A stretch of 64,000 nt of DNA. Source: Nocardia nova SH22a (GTDB lineage: Bacteria; Actinomycetota; Actinomycetes; Mycobacteriales; Mycobacteriaceae). Each line of letters opens with the position of its first letter. Positions within the stretch are counted from its first letter, which is position 1. The notes under the pieces are model-generated. The model was given only the letters and a program-made list of their open reading frames with translations. It made no database searches and was not told the DNA's origin. The position numbers and the translations under genes are program-made. Below, piece after piece: positions 43,287-51,803 of this stretch. The stretch covers positions 5,208,001 through 5,272,000 of the forward strand of contig NZ_CP006850.1 of the NCBI RefSeq assembly GCF_000523235.1. Reading direction: 5' to 3'.

Positions 43287-44807
43287 TCAGACGACCGGCG
43301 CGGCTCCCGATCGGCCGGGCGATCGGGTGGGCAGGAACCAGCAGAGAGCGGCGGCAGCGAGGCAGATCCCGCAGGAGATCCACAACACCATGACGTAGCC
43401 GCCCACCGCGGGCCCGCCGTTGCCGGTGACGTGAGCGGCCAGGACGGTCGCGGTGAGTGCGCTGCCCGTGGAGTAACCGGCGAAGCGGACCACCTGATAG
43501 AAGCCCATGGCACTGCCCGTCTCCCGGGCGGGGATCGCCTGCACGATCACACCGGGAATCGCGGCGAAGGTGGTACCCAGACCCACACCCAGGACACCGG
43601 TCATGACGAAGGCCTGCCACAGGGCGCCGTGGAAGACGGCGAAGAATCCGCAGCCCAGTGCGGACACGAGGCAACCGAGCGTCAGCACCGCCCGAATTCC
43701 CGAGCGTGCCAGCAGGATTGGCAGGGTTCGGGAGCTGATCAGCATGAAGAAGGACAGGGGGATCAGGACGAGGCCCGCCACGACGGCCGAGGCGGAGAAT
43801 CCGAATCCGCCCGAGCGCGGGGATTGCACGAACTCCGTCACCCCCGAAAGCACCATGTACATCGCGACACCGAGCACCATGGCGCAGACATCTCCGGCGA
43901 GCACGGCGGGATGACGGAGCAGACGCAGTTGCACCAGTGGGTTCTCGGCCCTGAGCTGGTGCGCTGCCCACACCGCGAAAAGCACTGTCCCGGTGGCCAA
44001 CAGGCCGATCACGATCGGAGAACCCCAGCCCCACGCGGTCCCCTCCGCCACCGCCACCAGCGTGGTGACCAGTGCCGCCGCGAGCAGCGCCGCCCCGGCC
44101 CAATCGAGCCGGTCGGGAGCGCCCCGCCCCGCGCCCGACGGCACGACCACGGCGACACAGATCAACGCGACACCGGACACGATCGCGCCGAACCAGTACG
44201 CACCGGCCAATCCCCATGCCCCGGCGATCAATCCGCTGATCGGATAACCGGCGCCGAGACCGGCCCCCGCCGAGACCGACAGCAGCGCGATCATCGACGG
44301 CACCTGGGCCCGAGGCAGTTCGTCGCGGGCGGTGGCCATCGCCAACGGCGCCAGCCCGAGCCCGACGCCCTGCAGTCCACGGCCGACGAGCAACATCGCC
44401 AGATCGCCCGCCACAGCGGCCACCACACCACCTGCCGTGACCACGGCCAACCCGCCGAGCAGCGTCGCTCGCCGCCGCGGACCGTCACCGAGTCGGCCCA
44501 GCACGGGCGAACTCACCGCCCCGACGAGCAGCGCCACCGTCAGCGACCACTGCGCCGTACTCAGCGACTGGTGAAAATCCCGGGCGACGGTGGGGATGAG
44601 CGGAGCGCCGAACGAGCTGATGATGCTGGAGACCAGCGTGGCCAGCACCAGCACCGGACCGATGAACACACCCCGGTCCGGAGAGTCCGGGCGGCGCGCC
44701 CAGCGAACTCCGAGTGGTCGCGGACGCCGCCGTCGGTGATCCGAACGATGAATGGAACCGCCCCACGATGTCGACTGCGCGGTGTCGTCGGGCTGACTGA
44801 TGTCCAT
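43287..44807 (-). CDS. MFS multidrug exporter (DHA2-type)
   Basis: 506 aa from ATG 44807, GGAG 5 nt upstream; the frame continues on to 45230 across the regulator gene but that part is not used. A basic N-terminal tail precedes about 14 helices: SPVLGRLGDGPRRR loop, GRGLQGVGLGLAPLAMA motif C, AIPARETGSAMGFYQVVRFA. Divergent from a MarR regulator with palindromic operators, it is the typical target of such a repressor. Likely exports a toxic small molecule. Confidence 0.9.
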   Translation of the reverse strand: MDISQPDDTAQSTSWGGSIHRSDHRRRRPRPLGVRWARRPDSPDRGVFIGPVLVLATLVSSIISSFGAPLIPTVARDFHQSLSTAQWSLTVALLVGAVSSPVLGRLGDGPRRRATLLGGLAVVTAGGVVAAVAGDLAMLLVGRGLQGVGLGLAPLAMATARDELPRAQVPSMIALLSVSAGAGLGAGYPISGLIAGAWGLAGAYWFGAIVSGVALICVAVVVPSGAGRGAPDRLDWAGAALLAAALVTTLVAVAEGTAWGWGSPIVIGLLATGTVLFAVWAAHQLRAENPLVQLRLLRHPAVLAGDVCAMVLGVAMYMVLSGVTEFVQSPRSGGFGFSASAVVAGLVLIPLSFFMLISSRTLPILLARSGIRAVLTLGCLVSALGCGFFAVFHGALWQAFVMTGVLGVGLGTTFAAIPGVIVQAIPARETGSAMGFYQVVRFAGYSTGSALTATVLAAHVTGNGGPAVGGYVMVLWISCGICLAAAALCWFLPTRSPGRSGAAPVV

Positions 44808-44821
44808 GAGATCTCCCCGCC

Positions 44822-44848
44822 TGAATGCGTGCGACTTGCACGCATTCA
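44822..44848. promoter_or_regulatory. MarR operator 1
   Basis: TGAATGCGTGC-GACTT-GCACGCATTCA, perfect 11-bp arms, between the divergent exporter and MarR genes. Confidence 0.85.
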
Positions 44849-44857
44849 GGTTAGCCC

Positions 44858-44881
44858 ATGCGTGCGTTTCGCACGTATCAT
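44858..44881 (+). promoter_or_regulatory. MarR operator 2 and -10 box of the MarR gene
   Basis: TGCGTGCG (44859-44866) and CGCACGTA (44870-44877), 3-nt spacer, one mismatch, matching the core of operator 1. The -10 TATCAT (44876-44881) lies 7 nt before GTG 44888. Confidence 0.7.
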
Positions 44882-44887
44882 TGCCGG

Positions 44888-45331
44888 GTGGAGGATTCGG
44901 AATTGGCACGCGATCTGGAACAAGCGCTGGGACAGCTACTGCTGCGGCGCAATCGGCGTTCGCTCTACGACGCGGTTCTCGAGGCCGCGCCGACGGGCGT
45001 CGACCGTCAGACCTACCGGGTGCTGAGCGGTCTGGCCAGGCTCGGCCCGCAATCGGCGGCGCGCTTGGCCGACGAGGTCGGCATCGACCGATCGGGCGCG
45101 AGCCGCTACGCCGACCGCCTCGAAAGCGCGGGCCTGCTCGAGCGCAGCCCCGACCCCTCCGACGGCCGAGCCACCCTCCTGACACTGACCCCCGCGGGAC
45201 TCGACGCGGTCGCCGTACTCCGCGACGCACTCACCAGGCACCTCGCGACCCGGATCGCCGACTGGCCCGCAGGCCAGGCCCAGGCACTGATCGACGGCAT
45301 CCGCCTCCTGGTCGACGCACCCCCGGATTGA
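44888..45331 (+). CDS. MarR family repressor
   Basis: 147 aa from GTG 44888; an ATG at 44858 is in frame but falls inside operator 2 and upstream of the -10 box, so the mRNA is probably leaderless. Winged helix: LGPQSAARLADEVGIDRSGA, then the wing SPDPSDGRATLLTLTPAG. It probably represses itself and the divergent MFS exporter until a ligand binds. Confidence 0.85.
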   Translation: MEDSELARDLEQALGQLLLRRNRRSLYDAVLEAAPTGVDRQTYRVLSGLARLGPQSAARLADEVGIDRSGASRYADRLESAGLLERSPDPSDGRATLLTLTPAGLDAVAVLRDALTRHLATRIADWPAGQAQALIDGIRLLVDAPPD

Positions 45332-45528
45332 CCCCTCCCACCGCCGGAACCGAGCAGCCCGAAACGGGTGTCTACACAGACGATCTCGATCGCATCGGCA
45401 TGCTCGCCTCCAACTCTCTGCGCTCGGCCGGGCTCGGGACCGCTTCGACATCGGGACCGATGCGGTTCGAAATCGGTGGTGTCGCAACGGCACTCGGATG
45501 GATTCCGGATGTCCGGCGATCCTCTCGG
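45332..45528. other. Intergenic region after MarR, no recognised gene
   Basis: About 200 bp leading into repeat copy B; no gene or clear signal seen. Confidence 0.4.
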
Positions 45529-45654
45529 GGCCGAACAAATCGTGCAAACCTCGGCGAGATTTCGGGAATTCCCGATAACGCGGCGCGTATCGCACGATTC
45601 GTTCGGGCATCACAGGGCCCGCGAGCGGTATCGGCCGATCACGGTGGCCCGCCC
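45529..45654 (+). repeat. Palindromic repeat element, copy B
   Basis: Direct copy of 43020-43147. Outer inverted repeat CCGAACAAATCGTGC (45531-45545) with 45592-45606 (14 of 15 pair); inner perfect 14-bp palindrome TCGGGAATTCCCGA (45562-45575). No open frame shared by both copies explains the conservation well. Confidence 0.85.
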
Positions 45655-45876
45655 CGTGCCGGTGGCGTTCGGCATCGCGCTTCCGCAATGCGACGAGGGA
45701 ATGCACGACGGGGTAACGGAACTCGGCCGCCGGATCGGCGTAAGCTGTTGGTACACAGTTCCGCTGTGCTCGCAATGAGCCGCTTCGGGCGATCGGGGCG
45801 GCTCTGCAGGTCGAGCACCTCCGCGATGATCGGTTCTACCGAACTCCCCTACCGCAGTCGGCGGGGTGGTTTCTGC
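45655..45876. other. Intergenic region beyond repeat copy B
   Basis: Contains the CGTAAGCTGTTGGTACACAG block (45739-45758) shared with 43253-43272, and 45695-45745 related to 42889-42938. Confidence 0.5.
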
Positions 45877-46512
45877 TCACCACCTGGCATGCCGGAGGGT
45901 GACCACCATCCGGCGCAGCCTGCCGCGCGCACGGCCGTCGGTGTTGGGAGCCAGCCGCAGCCCGGATGTGTCGGCGATGCGGTCGGCCACCGCCGTCACG
46001 GTGGTTGTGTCGGTCCAAATGTGTTCGGCGAATTCGGGTTCGGTCAACTGGGTGAGGCAGTGGTCGAGTTTGTCCACCGCGAACTGTTCTCGGCGCAGTA
46101 GTAGATCGCCCTGGCCGACGGAACGGAAGAGGGGCGCGATACCGAGTCCGCGATCGTGAAGGCGGTGCAGGACCGTCTCGCGCTCGGCCAGTAAGGCGAA
46201 ATGGCGCACGTCGTGTCCCGCCGACCGCAACCGTCCCACCGTCTCGGCGAAGTACTGCGGTTCGACGACGGTCATCGGTGCGATCACCACACCGTCGTGC
46301 TCGCGCAGGACCTGGTCGAGGACCTCGAATACGCCCTGCCGCCAGGCGGGAAAGTCTTGGAAGTCGCCTCGCAGGGACGGCGGCATCATGCGGTGCAGCC
46401 CGAATCCCACCCGTTCCGGATCGCACACGACACTGCCGGGCAGACGCCGGTGCAGCTCGAACACGGTCTGAGTCTTACCGCCACCGAAGGGCCCGTTGAT
46501 CCACAGCAGCAT
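45877..46512 (-). CDS. TmrB-like P-loop protein
   Basis: 211 aa from ATG 46512 (MLLWINGPFGGGKTQTVFEL). The Walker A loop GPFGGGKT is at the very start. The order of motifs, ELHRRLPGS, CDPERVGF, APMTVVEPQYF, HFALLAERETVLHRL and EHIWTDT, follows Bacillus TmrB, the ATP-binding tunicamycin-resistance protein. Tunicamycin-type compounds are made by actinomycetes, so a self-protection or housekeeping detoxifying role is possible. The ribosome site is weak. Confidence 0.8.
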   Translation of the reverse strand: MLLWINGPFGGGKTQTVFELHRRLPGSVVCDPERVGFGLHRMMPPSLRGDFQDFPAWRQGVFEVLDQVLREHDGVVIAPMTVVEPQYFAETVGRLRSAGHDVRHFALLAERETVLHRLHDRGLGIAPLFRSVGQGDLLLRREQFAVDKLDHCLTQLTEPEFAEHIWTDTTTVTAVADRIADTSGLRLAPNTDGRARGRLRRMVVTLRHARW

Positions 46513-46547
46513 GGGCACCAGACTATCGGCGTCTGCACACGCGAGCC

Positions 46548-47453
46548 TCAGGCGCGGCTCGCGCCTCCGGATTGCCTTGTCGCCCAGTCGCGGAAGGCGG
46601 TGACGAATTCCTCGGGCGCGTCGGACTCCGTGTAGGTTCCGGCGCCCTCGAGGATCACCGTTTCGTGGTCGGGAAAGGTTGTTTCCAGGCGCTCGCGATC
46701 CTGGCGGCGGAAGGCGATGTCGGCGTCGCCCCAGATGATCAGGGCGGGCAGGTGGGCCAGGTCGGTGAGGCCCGCCTCGACCTCGGTGAAGAAGGATCGG
46801 CTGGCGAGGATCCGGCTCGGGAGTACGGCGGAGGCCTGGCGGCGGTCGGACGTGTCCAGCGCCCGGCGGTAGTGGGTCATCTCGGCGTCGGTCGGCTTGC
46901 GCCTGCCGTGGCCGGTGGGGATGAACGTGTTGACGAGCAGATTGAACCGCCGGACCAGGAAACGGGCCCCGGGTCCGCCACCCAGGCGCGAGAAGAACTC
47001 GTAGTGCAGGACGCCGTTGACCGGCCACGCCCACGTGTTGGCGAGCACCAGCCGATCGAAGACGCCCGGGCGCCGTTGCGCGGCGGCCAGGCCGATCGGG
47101 CCGCCCCAGTCCTGCCCGACCAGCGTGACACCGGTGAGCCCCAGGGCGTCGACGAAGGCGGTGACCACGTCCGCGTGCTCCTCGGGCAGGTAGCGGTAGC
47201 CGGGCTTCGGCGTCGAGAGCCCGAAGCCGGGATAGTCGAGGGCGATGCACCGGAAGTCCTCGCGCAGCGCGCTGATCACGTCGCGCCAGAGGAACGACCA
47301 GGTCGGATTTCCGTGCAGGAACAACAACACCGGCCCCTCCCCCTCGTCGACGTAGTGCACGGTGTGCCCGTCGATTTCGACGAAGCGGCTCTCGAACGGG
47401 AACAGAGCGTCATCGACCCAGGCGGGTCGCACACTCTCGGTGATGTCGGCCAT
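46548..47453 (-). CDS. Haloalkane dehalogenase-like alpha/beta hydrolase lacking the catalytic His
   Basis: 301 aa. Oxyanion motif LFLHGNPTWSFLWRDV, nucleophile Asp115 in GQDWGGPIG, and a cap domain as in haloalkane dehalogenases. At the catalytic-His position the expected GxGHxxxE reads GAGTYTESD, so Thr273 (codon ACC) replaces His. The enzyme may be inactive in hydrolysis or trap an ester intermediate. Divergent from the HxlR regulator at 47535. Confidence 0.85.
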   Translation of the reverse strand: MADITESVRPAWVDDALFPFESRFVEIDGHTVHYVDEGEGPVLLFLHGNPTWSFLWRDVISALREDFRCIALDYPGFGLSTPKPGYRYLPEEHADVVTAFVDALGLTGVTLVGQDWGGPIGLAAAQRRPGVFDRLVLANTWAWPVNGVLHYEFFSRLGGGPGARFLVRRFNLLVNTFIPTGHGRRKPTDAEMTHYRRALDTSDRRQASAVLPSRILASRSFFTEVEAGLTDLAHLPALIIWGDADIAFRRQDRERLETTFPDHETVILEGAGTYTESDAPEEFVTAFRDWATRQSGGASRA

Positions 47454-47488
47454 GGCGTCCCTCTCGGCTCGATGATTTTCGCGGTATG

Positions 47489-47524
47489 CTTTAGTTTGTC
47501 AAGCACACTTTAGATCGTCAAGCA
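47489..47524. promoter_or_regulatory. Direct-repeat operator of the HxlR regulator
   Basis: CTTTAGTTTGTCAAGCA (47489-47505) and CTTTAGATCGTCAAGCA (47508-47524), 15 of 17 identical and 19 bp apart, between the hydrolase and HxlR genes. Confidence 0.7.
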
Positions 47525-47534
47525 GAAGGTCGAA

Positions 47535-48161
47535 ATGCGTAGTTATGGCCAGTACTGCGGGCTCGCCCGGTCCCTCGAAGTGGTCGGCGATCGGTGGAAT
47601 CTGCTCATCGTCCGCCAGCTGCTCATCGCCCCCGCCCGCTACCGGGACCTGATCGACGGTCTCCCCGGCATCGCGACCAATCTCCTCGCCGACCGGCTCC
47701 GCGACCTCGAGGCCGCGGGCGTGATCGAGCGGCGTTTGGCCGGTTCGGGCACTGTGGTCGAGTACGCGCTCACGCCGTGGGGCGCGCAATTGCGGCAACC
47801 GATCGAAAGCCTGATCCGCTGGTCCACCCCGCTGATGATCCGCGGTCCGGAGGGCGACGCCTTCCGCCCCGAATGGCTCGCCCTCGCGGTCCCCGCCCTG
47901 CTCCGCGCCCGGGTCGAGGCTCGCCTTTCCGCGACGATCGGCCTCGAGATCGGCGGTCCCCGCTTCGAGCTCCGCGCGACGCACTCGGGTTTCGAGGTCA
48001 CGCGACACGACGGCGGCGACCTCGACGCCACCGTCCGCGCCGATCCCGCCTACCTCCTCGGCCTCGCCGCCGGAGCCCTCCCCTTCGATGACGCCCGCGC
48101 CTTCGGACTGATCGAGATCGACGGCGACGAATCCGTCGTCCGCACCGTCTTCGCCGCCTGA
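47535..48161 (+). CDS. HxlR-type regulator with SCP2-like C-terminal domain
   Basis: 208 aa. Winged HTH of HxlR type in residues 1-100: YCGLARSLEVVGDRWNLLIV, RYRDLIDGLPGIATNLLADR and LTPWGAQL. The extra C-terminal ~100 residues (about 110-208) resemble a sterol-carrier-like ligand domain, seen in some actinobacterial HxlR proteins. Divergent from the dehalogenase-like gene, its probable target. Confidence 0.85.
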   Translation: MRSYGQYCGLARSLEVVGDRWNLLIVRQLLIAPARYRDLIDGLPGIATNLLADRLRDLEAAGVIERRLAGSGTVVEYALTPWGAQLRQPIESLIRWSTPLMIRGPEGDAFRPEWLALAVPALLRARVEARLSATIGLEIGGPRFELRATHSGFEVTRHDGGDLDATVRADPAYLLGLAAGALPFDDARAFGLIEIDGDESVVRTVFAA

Positions 48162-48365
48162 GACCACACCATCACCGACCGACCCGGCCCCGCTCCCTGT
48201 GCGGCCGGCGACGAGACCGTCCATGGCGCAGGGGAATTCGCTTTCACCGGTGTGCGCGCGGCGGGCTGCACTCACACGCACACCGCATGGTGAGCGAGTG
48301 GAGTCGACGCAGCCGGGCGGGTGTGAATCCGACGGCTGGCCCGTGCCACGTGGACGACGACGGAT

Positions 48366-48947
48366 TCAGCGCGGAGTGCGAGATCCCGGACGGTCGACGT
48401 GCGGACAACCCGGTAAGGCACCGGGAGTCTCCGGCATCTCGACGCGCCGGGTGTCGTGGGTGTCCAGCAGGTGCAGGCCCTCGCGCACGGCGGAATCGGC
48501 ATCGAGGTGGTCGGACCACCACGTCGCGGAGCGGACGGGCAGACCGCGCGGACGGTACTTGTTCATGATCTCTATGTGGTCCGGAAGCGACATGAAGGTC
48601 TCCAGTCCCTCCGGGCCGGTCCACACCGACAGGGATCCGACCTGACCGTGACGGGCGGGCCGGATGTAGGTCATGACACCAACGGCCTCGTCGATCCGTA
48701 CGAGCTGGTCGGCCAGGCTCGTTCCGGCGAGCCAGATCGGCAGCACGTCGGTGACCCGCGTCGGCGTGAACTGGGTGAGGCTGAACAGGTACGGGCCCGG
48801 GGCGAGTGCCGCAGGCCCGTCGGCCCACGTCGTGGTGACGGTGAGATCGGACAGCTCCGCACCATCGGCGCGATGACGCCGCCAACTGTGCCGCAGCAGC
48901 CGTGGCAGGTGGCGGAGATCGGCCCGAGGTATCTGTCGCACAGTCAT
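48366..48947 (-). CDS. Hypothetical dimeric alpha/beta-barrel-like protein
   Basis: 193 aa. Contains GSLSVWTGPEGLETFMSLPD and a WWSDHLDAD segment reminiscent of DUF3291/spheroidene-monooxygenase-like proteins, a ferredoxin-like fold. No cofactor motif is visible. Divergent from the TetR gene at 49038, which could regulate it. Confidence 0.6.
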   Translation of the reverse strand: MTVRQIPRADLRHLPRLLRHSWRRHRADGAELSDLTVTTTWADGPAALAPGPYLFSLTQFTPTRVTDVLPIWLAGTSLADQLVRIDEAVGVMTYIRPARHGQVGSLSVWTGPEGLETFMSLPDHIEIMNKYRPRGLPVRSATWWSDHLDADSAVREGLHLLDTHDTRRVEMPETPGALPGCPHVDRPGSRTPR

Positions 48948-49025
48948 TTCCGGATGTCCTCCTCGAATGTCGCAGTCGACCTCAGTCTGTGCCTCCCGGG
49001 CTTGATGCAGAAGCGTGGAATGTTA

Positions 49026-49040
49026 CATACTCGGAGTATG
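49026..49040 (+). promoter_or_regulatory. Palindrome over the start of the TetR gene
   Basis: CATACT-CGG-AGTATG, perfect 6-bp arms; the last three bases are the ATG. Consistent with autoregulation. Confidence 0.65.
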
Positions 49041-49643
49041 CGATCCCGGCGGGACGAGAATGCGGCGGACACCAGGCGGGCGCTCGTCGAGTGCGCGGCG
49101 AAGTTGTTCGCGGCCAACGGGTTCGACCACACCTCGACCGATCAGATCGCCGCGGCCGCCCGCGTCACCAAGGGCGCGGTCTATCACCACTTCACGAACA
49201 AGCGAACGCTGTTCCAGGCCGCGCTCGAGCTGGTCGACGCCCGGACCGTCGCGGCGATCGCCGCGAGTTCGGGTGCGGCGAGTACACCGTGGGAGGCCAC
49301 CGTCGACGGGCTCAACGCCTTCCTGGATCGCTGCCTCGATCCCGACTACCAGCAGATCTGCTTCCGGGACGGCCCGACCGCACTCGGATTCGTGCAGTGG
49401 TGGGAACACGGCGAACGCCACGTCGAGGGCGCGCTCGAGGCGGCGTTGTCGGCTCTGCGCGGGGACGGTTCGATCATCACCGCCGACGTCGACGCCCTCT
49501 CCCACGTGCTGTACGGGGCGTTGTCGGCGGCCGCGCTGGCGATCACCCGTGCCGAGGACCAGCGCGCGGCCCGTGACGCGATGGGCCGCACGCTGATCGA
49601 ATTGCTGGAAGGCCGGCGACCGCGCCGGCACGCACCGGACTGA
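49038..49643 (+). CDS. TetR family regulator
   Basis: 201 aa from ATG 49038. HTH NGFDHTSTDQIAAAARVTKG then AVYHHFTNKRTLF; C-terminal domain of the TetR_C type (CFRDGPTALGFVQWWEHG). No ribosome site, and a palindrome overlaps the start. Probable targets are itself, the divergent 48366-48947 gene and perhaps the monooxygenase-like gene 42 bp downstream. Confidence 0.9.
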   Translation: MRSRRDENAADTRRALVECAAKLFAANGFDHTSTDQIAAAARVTKGAVYHHFTNKRTLFQAALELVDARTVAAIAASSGAASTPWEATVDGLNAFLDRCLDPDYQQICFRDGPTALGFVQWWEHGERHVEGALEAALSALRGDGSIITADVDALSHVLYGALSAAALAITRAEDQRAARDAMGRTLIELLEGRRPRRHAPD

Positions 49644-49685
49644 TTCCGGGGACACGGCCTCGGGCCGGGCTGCTACTCTCGCGGT

Positions 49686-49991
49686 GTGCCTGTGATCGTT
49701 GCCACCATTACTCCGAAGCCCGACAAGTTCGACGAGGTGGCGGAGGTCCTCACCCGCCTCATCCCGGACGTCCACAACGAGGACGGCTGCGAGCTGTACG
49801 CCCTGCACAAGACCAACGACCGCTTCGTGTTCGTCGAGAAGTGGCGGGACATGGCGGCGCTGGGCGCACACGGCGGCGGACCGAGCATGAAAGCCTTGAA
49901 CGAAGGTCTGAAGGGCCTGGTAGCCGGGCCGCCGGACATCCAGATCCTCGAGGCCGTCCCCGCGGGCGACCCGAAACAGGGCGCCCTCTAG
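49686..49991 (+). CDS. Antibiotic-biosynthesis-monooxygenase (ABM) domain protein
   Basis: 101 aa from GTG 49686. The ABM pattern PVIVATITPKPDKFDEVAEV, then EDGCELYALHKTNDRFVFVE and WRDMAALGAH, is clear. Such small dimeric proteins act as cofactor-free oxygenases or haem/quinone-handling proteins. Follows the TetR gene by 42 bp. Confidence 0.85.
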   Translation: MPVIVATITPKPDKFDEVAEVLTRLIPDVHNEDGCELYALHKTNDRFVFVEKWRDMAALGAHGGGPSMKALNEGLKGLVAGPPDIQILEAVPAGDPKQGAL

Positions 49992-50025
49992 TCGCCTGGT
50001 TCCCCAGCGCGCGACAGCCGGAGCC

Positions 50026-50769
50026 TCAGGCGCGGTAGCCGTCGGTTCCCGCCCGCGACATGACGATGTTCGGAACCACAGCCCGCGACGACAGGCGCAG
50101 CAGCGAGTCCACCATCTCGACCACATCGCCCACCGTGAGCATGTCCTGCGGCGGGATGCGGTCGTGGATCCAGGCGCTCATATCGGTGTCGACGTAGCCG
50201 GGGGCGATCGTGGTCGCGGTGACGCCGTTGCCGGACTCCTCCGCGTTGAGGGTCGCGAACAGTGAGACCAGGGCTGCCTTGGCGGCGCCGTAGACCGCGA
50301 GACCGGCCTCGGCGTACACCCCGGTGATCGACGACAGGGCGATCACCTTCGCACCCCGCGCGGGTTCGGCCGCGGCGGCACCGCGCAGCAGCGGCAGCGC
50401 GCCCTGCACGAGTTGCAGTGGGGCGCGCAGATTCACCGCGAAGGTCTTGTCGAACCGGCGCATCGACGCCTCGGCGACGGGTCCGGCCGAGCCGACCCCG
50501 GCATTCAGGATCAACGCCGACATCGCGCCGAAACGCCGCTCGTGCTCGGCCAGGACGGCGCCGACACCGTCGCCGTCCGCCATATCCGCCGCGACCACGG
50601 CCACCTCGCCCGCACCCGCCGCCCGCAGGCCGTCGGCGACCGTCGCCAACTGGTCGGCGTCGCGCGCGGTGATGGTGAGCGAATACCCCTGCCGGGCAAG
50701 GCGTTCCGCGATACCCAGCCCGATCCCGCGGGACGCGCCGGTGATCAGCGCGGTTCTCGTCGCGGTCAA
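50026..50769 (-). CDS. Short-chain dehydrogenase/reductase
   Basis: 247 aa from TTG 50769, overlapping the stop of the upstream phosphotransferase gene (TTGA) and preceded by GGGAG. Rossmann motif TGASRGIGLG, NAG in ILNAGVGSA, catalytic Ser in SSITGVYAEAG and YGAAK, so intact. Third gene of the acyl-CoA dehydrogenase operon; likely acts on a 3-hydroxy- or 3-oxoacyl intermediate. Confidence 0.88.
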   Translation of the reverse strand: MTATRTALITGASRGIGLGIAERLARQGYSLTITARDADQLATVADGLRAAGAGEVAVVAADMADGDGVGAVLAEHERRFGAMSALILNAGVGSAGPVAEASMRRFDKTFAVNLRAPLQLVQGALPLLRGAAAAEPARGAKVIALSSITGVYAEAGLAVYGAAKAALVSLFATLNAEESGNGVTATTIAPGYVDTDMSAWIHDRIPPQDMLTVGDVVEMVDSLLRLSSRAVVPNIVMSRAGTDGYRA

Positions 50770-51803
50770 CTCCGGTCTCCCTTCAGCGCACGCAGTCCGG
50801 CCGCCATGAACGCCGGTGTCGACTCGGCCGCGCGTACCGCGTCGGGGCCGGAACCGGATCCGCGCAGGGCACGGTGCGTGATTCCCTCGGCGATCACGCC
50901 GAGCTTCAGATTGGCGAGGGCGAGATAGAAGCCCCAGTTGCCCAGGTCCCGGCCCGACGCCGTGGCGTAGCGCTGGGCGAGGGTGTCGGCGTTCGGCAGC
51001 CGGTCGCTGGTCCACGCGGCGCGCGTGCCGAGTACCAGATCGAACACCGACGAGCGGTACACGCACATCAGCGCCACATCGGTGAGCGGATCACCGAGCG
51101 TGGACAATTCCCAGTCGACCACCGCGCGCACCCGCGCCGGATCGGCCGGATCGACGATGGTGTTGTCGATGCGGAAGTCACCGTGCACGATCGCGCCCGG
51201 CGCCTCCGGCGGCAACTGCGCGGCCAGGGCCGCGCACAAGGTGGCGACATCCTCGAGTTCCCGGGTCTTGACCCGATCCCATTGCGACGCCCAGAGTTTC
51301 ACCTGCCGCGCGACGAATCCCGCGGGGCGCCCGAAGGTTTCGAGCCCCACCGCCTCGGGGTCGACGGCGTGCAGATCGGCCAGCACACGCACCAGCGCGT
51401 CGGCGCTGGCGGTGACCTGCTCGTCGGTGAACGCCGCGAGCTCGTCCGCGCCGCGCACCACCGCGCCGTCGACGAATTCGACGACCGTCGCCGGGGCGCC
51501 GAGTGCCGTGCCCTCGGCATCGAAGGCCACCGTCCGCGCCACCGGCACCGCGGAATCCTGCAGCGCCCGGGTGACGGTGTATTCGCGGGCCATATCGTGC
51601 GCCGACGGCGTGAGGCCCGCGACCGGGGGACGCCGGACCACCCACTTGGACACCCCGTCGGTGGCGGCGAAGGTCAGATTGGACCGGCCGCCGCTGATCA
51701 GTTCGACCCGCAGCTCACCCTGCACCGGCACGCCCTGCTCGCGCAGAAACCGTTGCAGTGCGGGCACATCCATACCGGGCAGGGTCATCGCGTCTCCCGT
51801 CAT
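50766..51803 (-). CDS. Aminoglycoside-phosphotransferase-like kinase (ACAD10/11 type)
   Basis: 345 aa; ATG 51803 shares its A with the TGA of the upstream gene, so coupling is likely. APH fold: GGRSNLTF glycine loop, catalytic loop AIVHGDFRIDN (Asp as base) and DWELSTLGDP metal-binding motif. In animal ACAD10/11 this domain is fused to an acyl-CoA dehydrogenase and phosphorylates 4-hydroxyacyl-CoA. Here kinase and dehydrogenase are adjacent separate genes, which supports the same chemistry. Confidence 0.88.
   Translation of the reverse strand: MTGDAMTLPGMDVPALQRFLREQGVPVQGELRVELISGGRSNLTFAATDGVSKWVVRRPPVAGLTPSAHDMAREYTVTRALQDSAVPVARTVAFDAEGTALGAPATVVEFVDGAVVRGADELAAFTDEQVTASADALVRVLADLHAVDPEAVGLETFGRPAGFVARQVKLWASQWDRVKTRELEDVATLCAALAAQLPPEAPGAIVHGDFRIDNTIVDPADPARVRAVVDWELSTLGDPLTDVALMCVYRSSVFDLVLGTRAAWTSDRLPNADTLAQRYATASGRDLGNWGFYLALANLKLGVIAEGITHRALRGSGSGPDAVRAAESTPAFMAAGLRALKGDRS

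Noticed and set aside
44858..44887. ATG 44858 as start of the MarR gene
   Set aside because: Lies inside an operator palindrome and before the -10 box.
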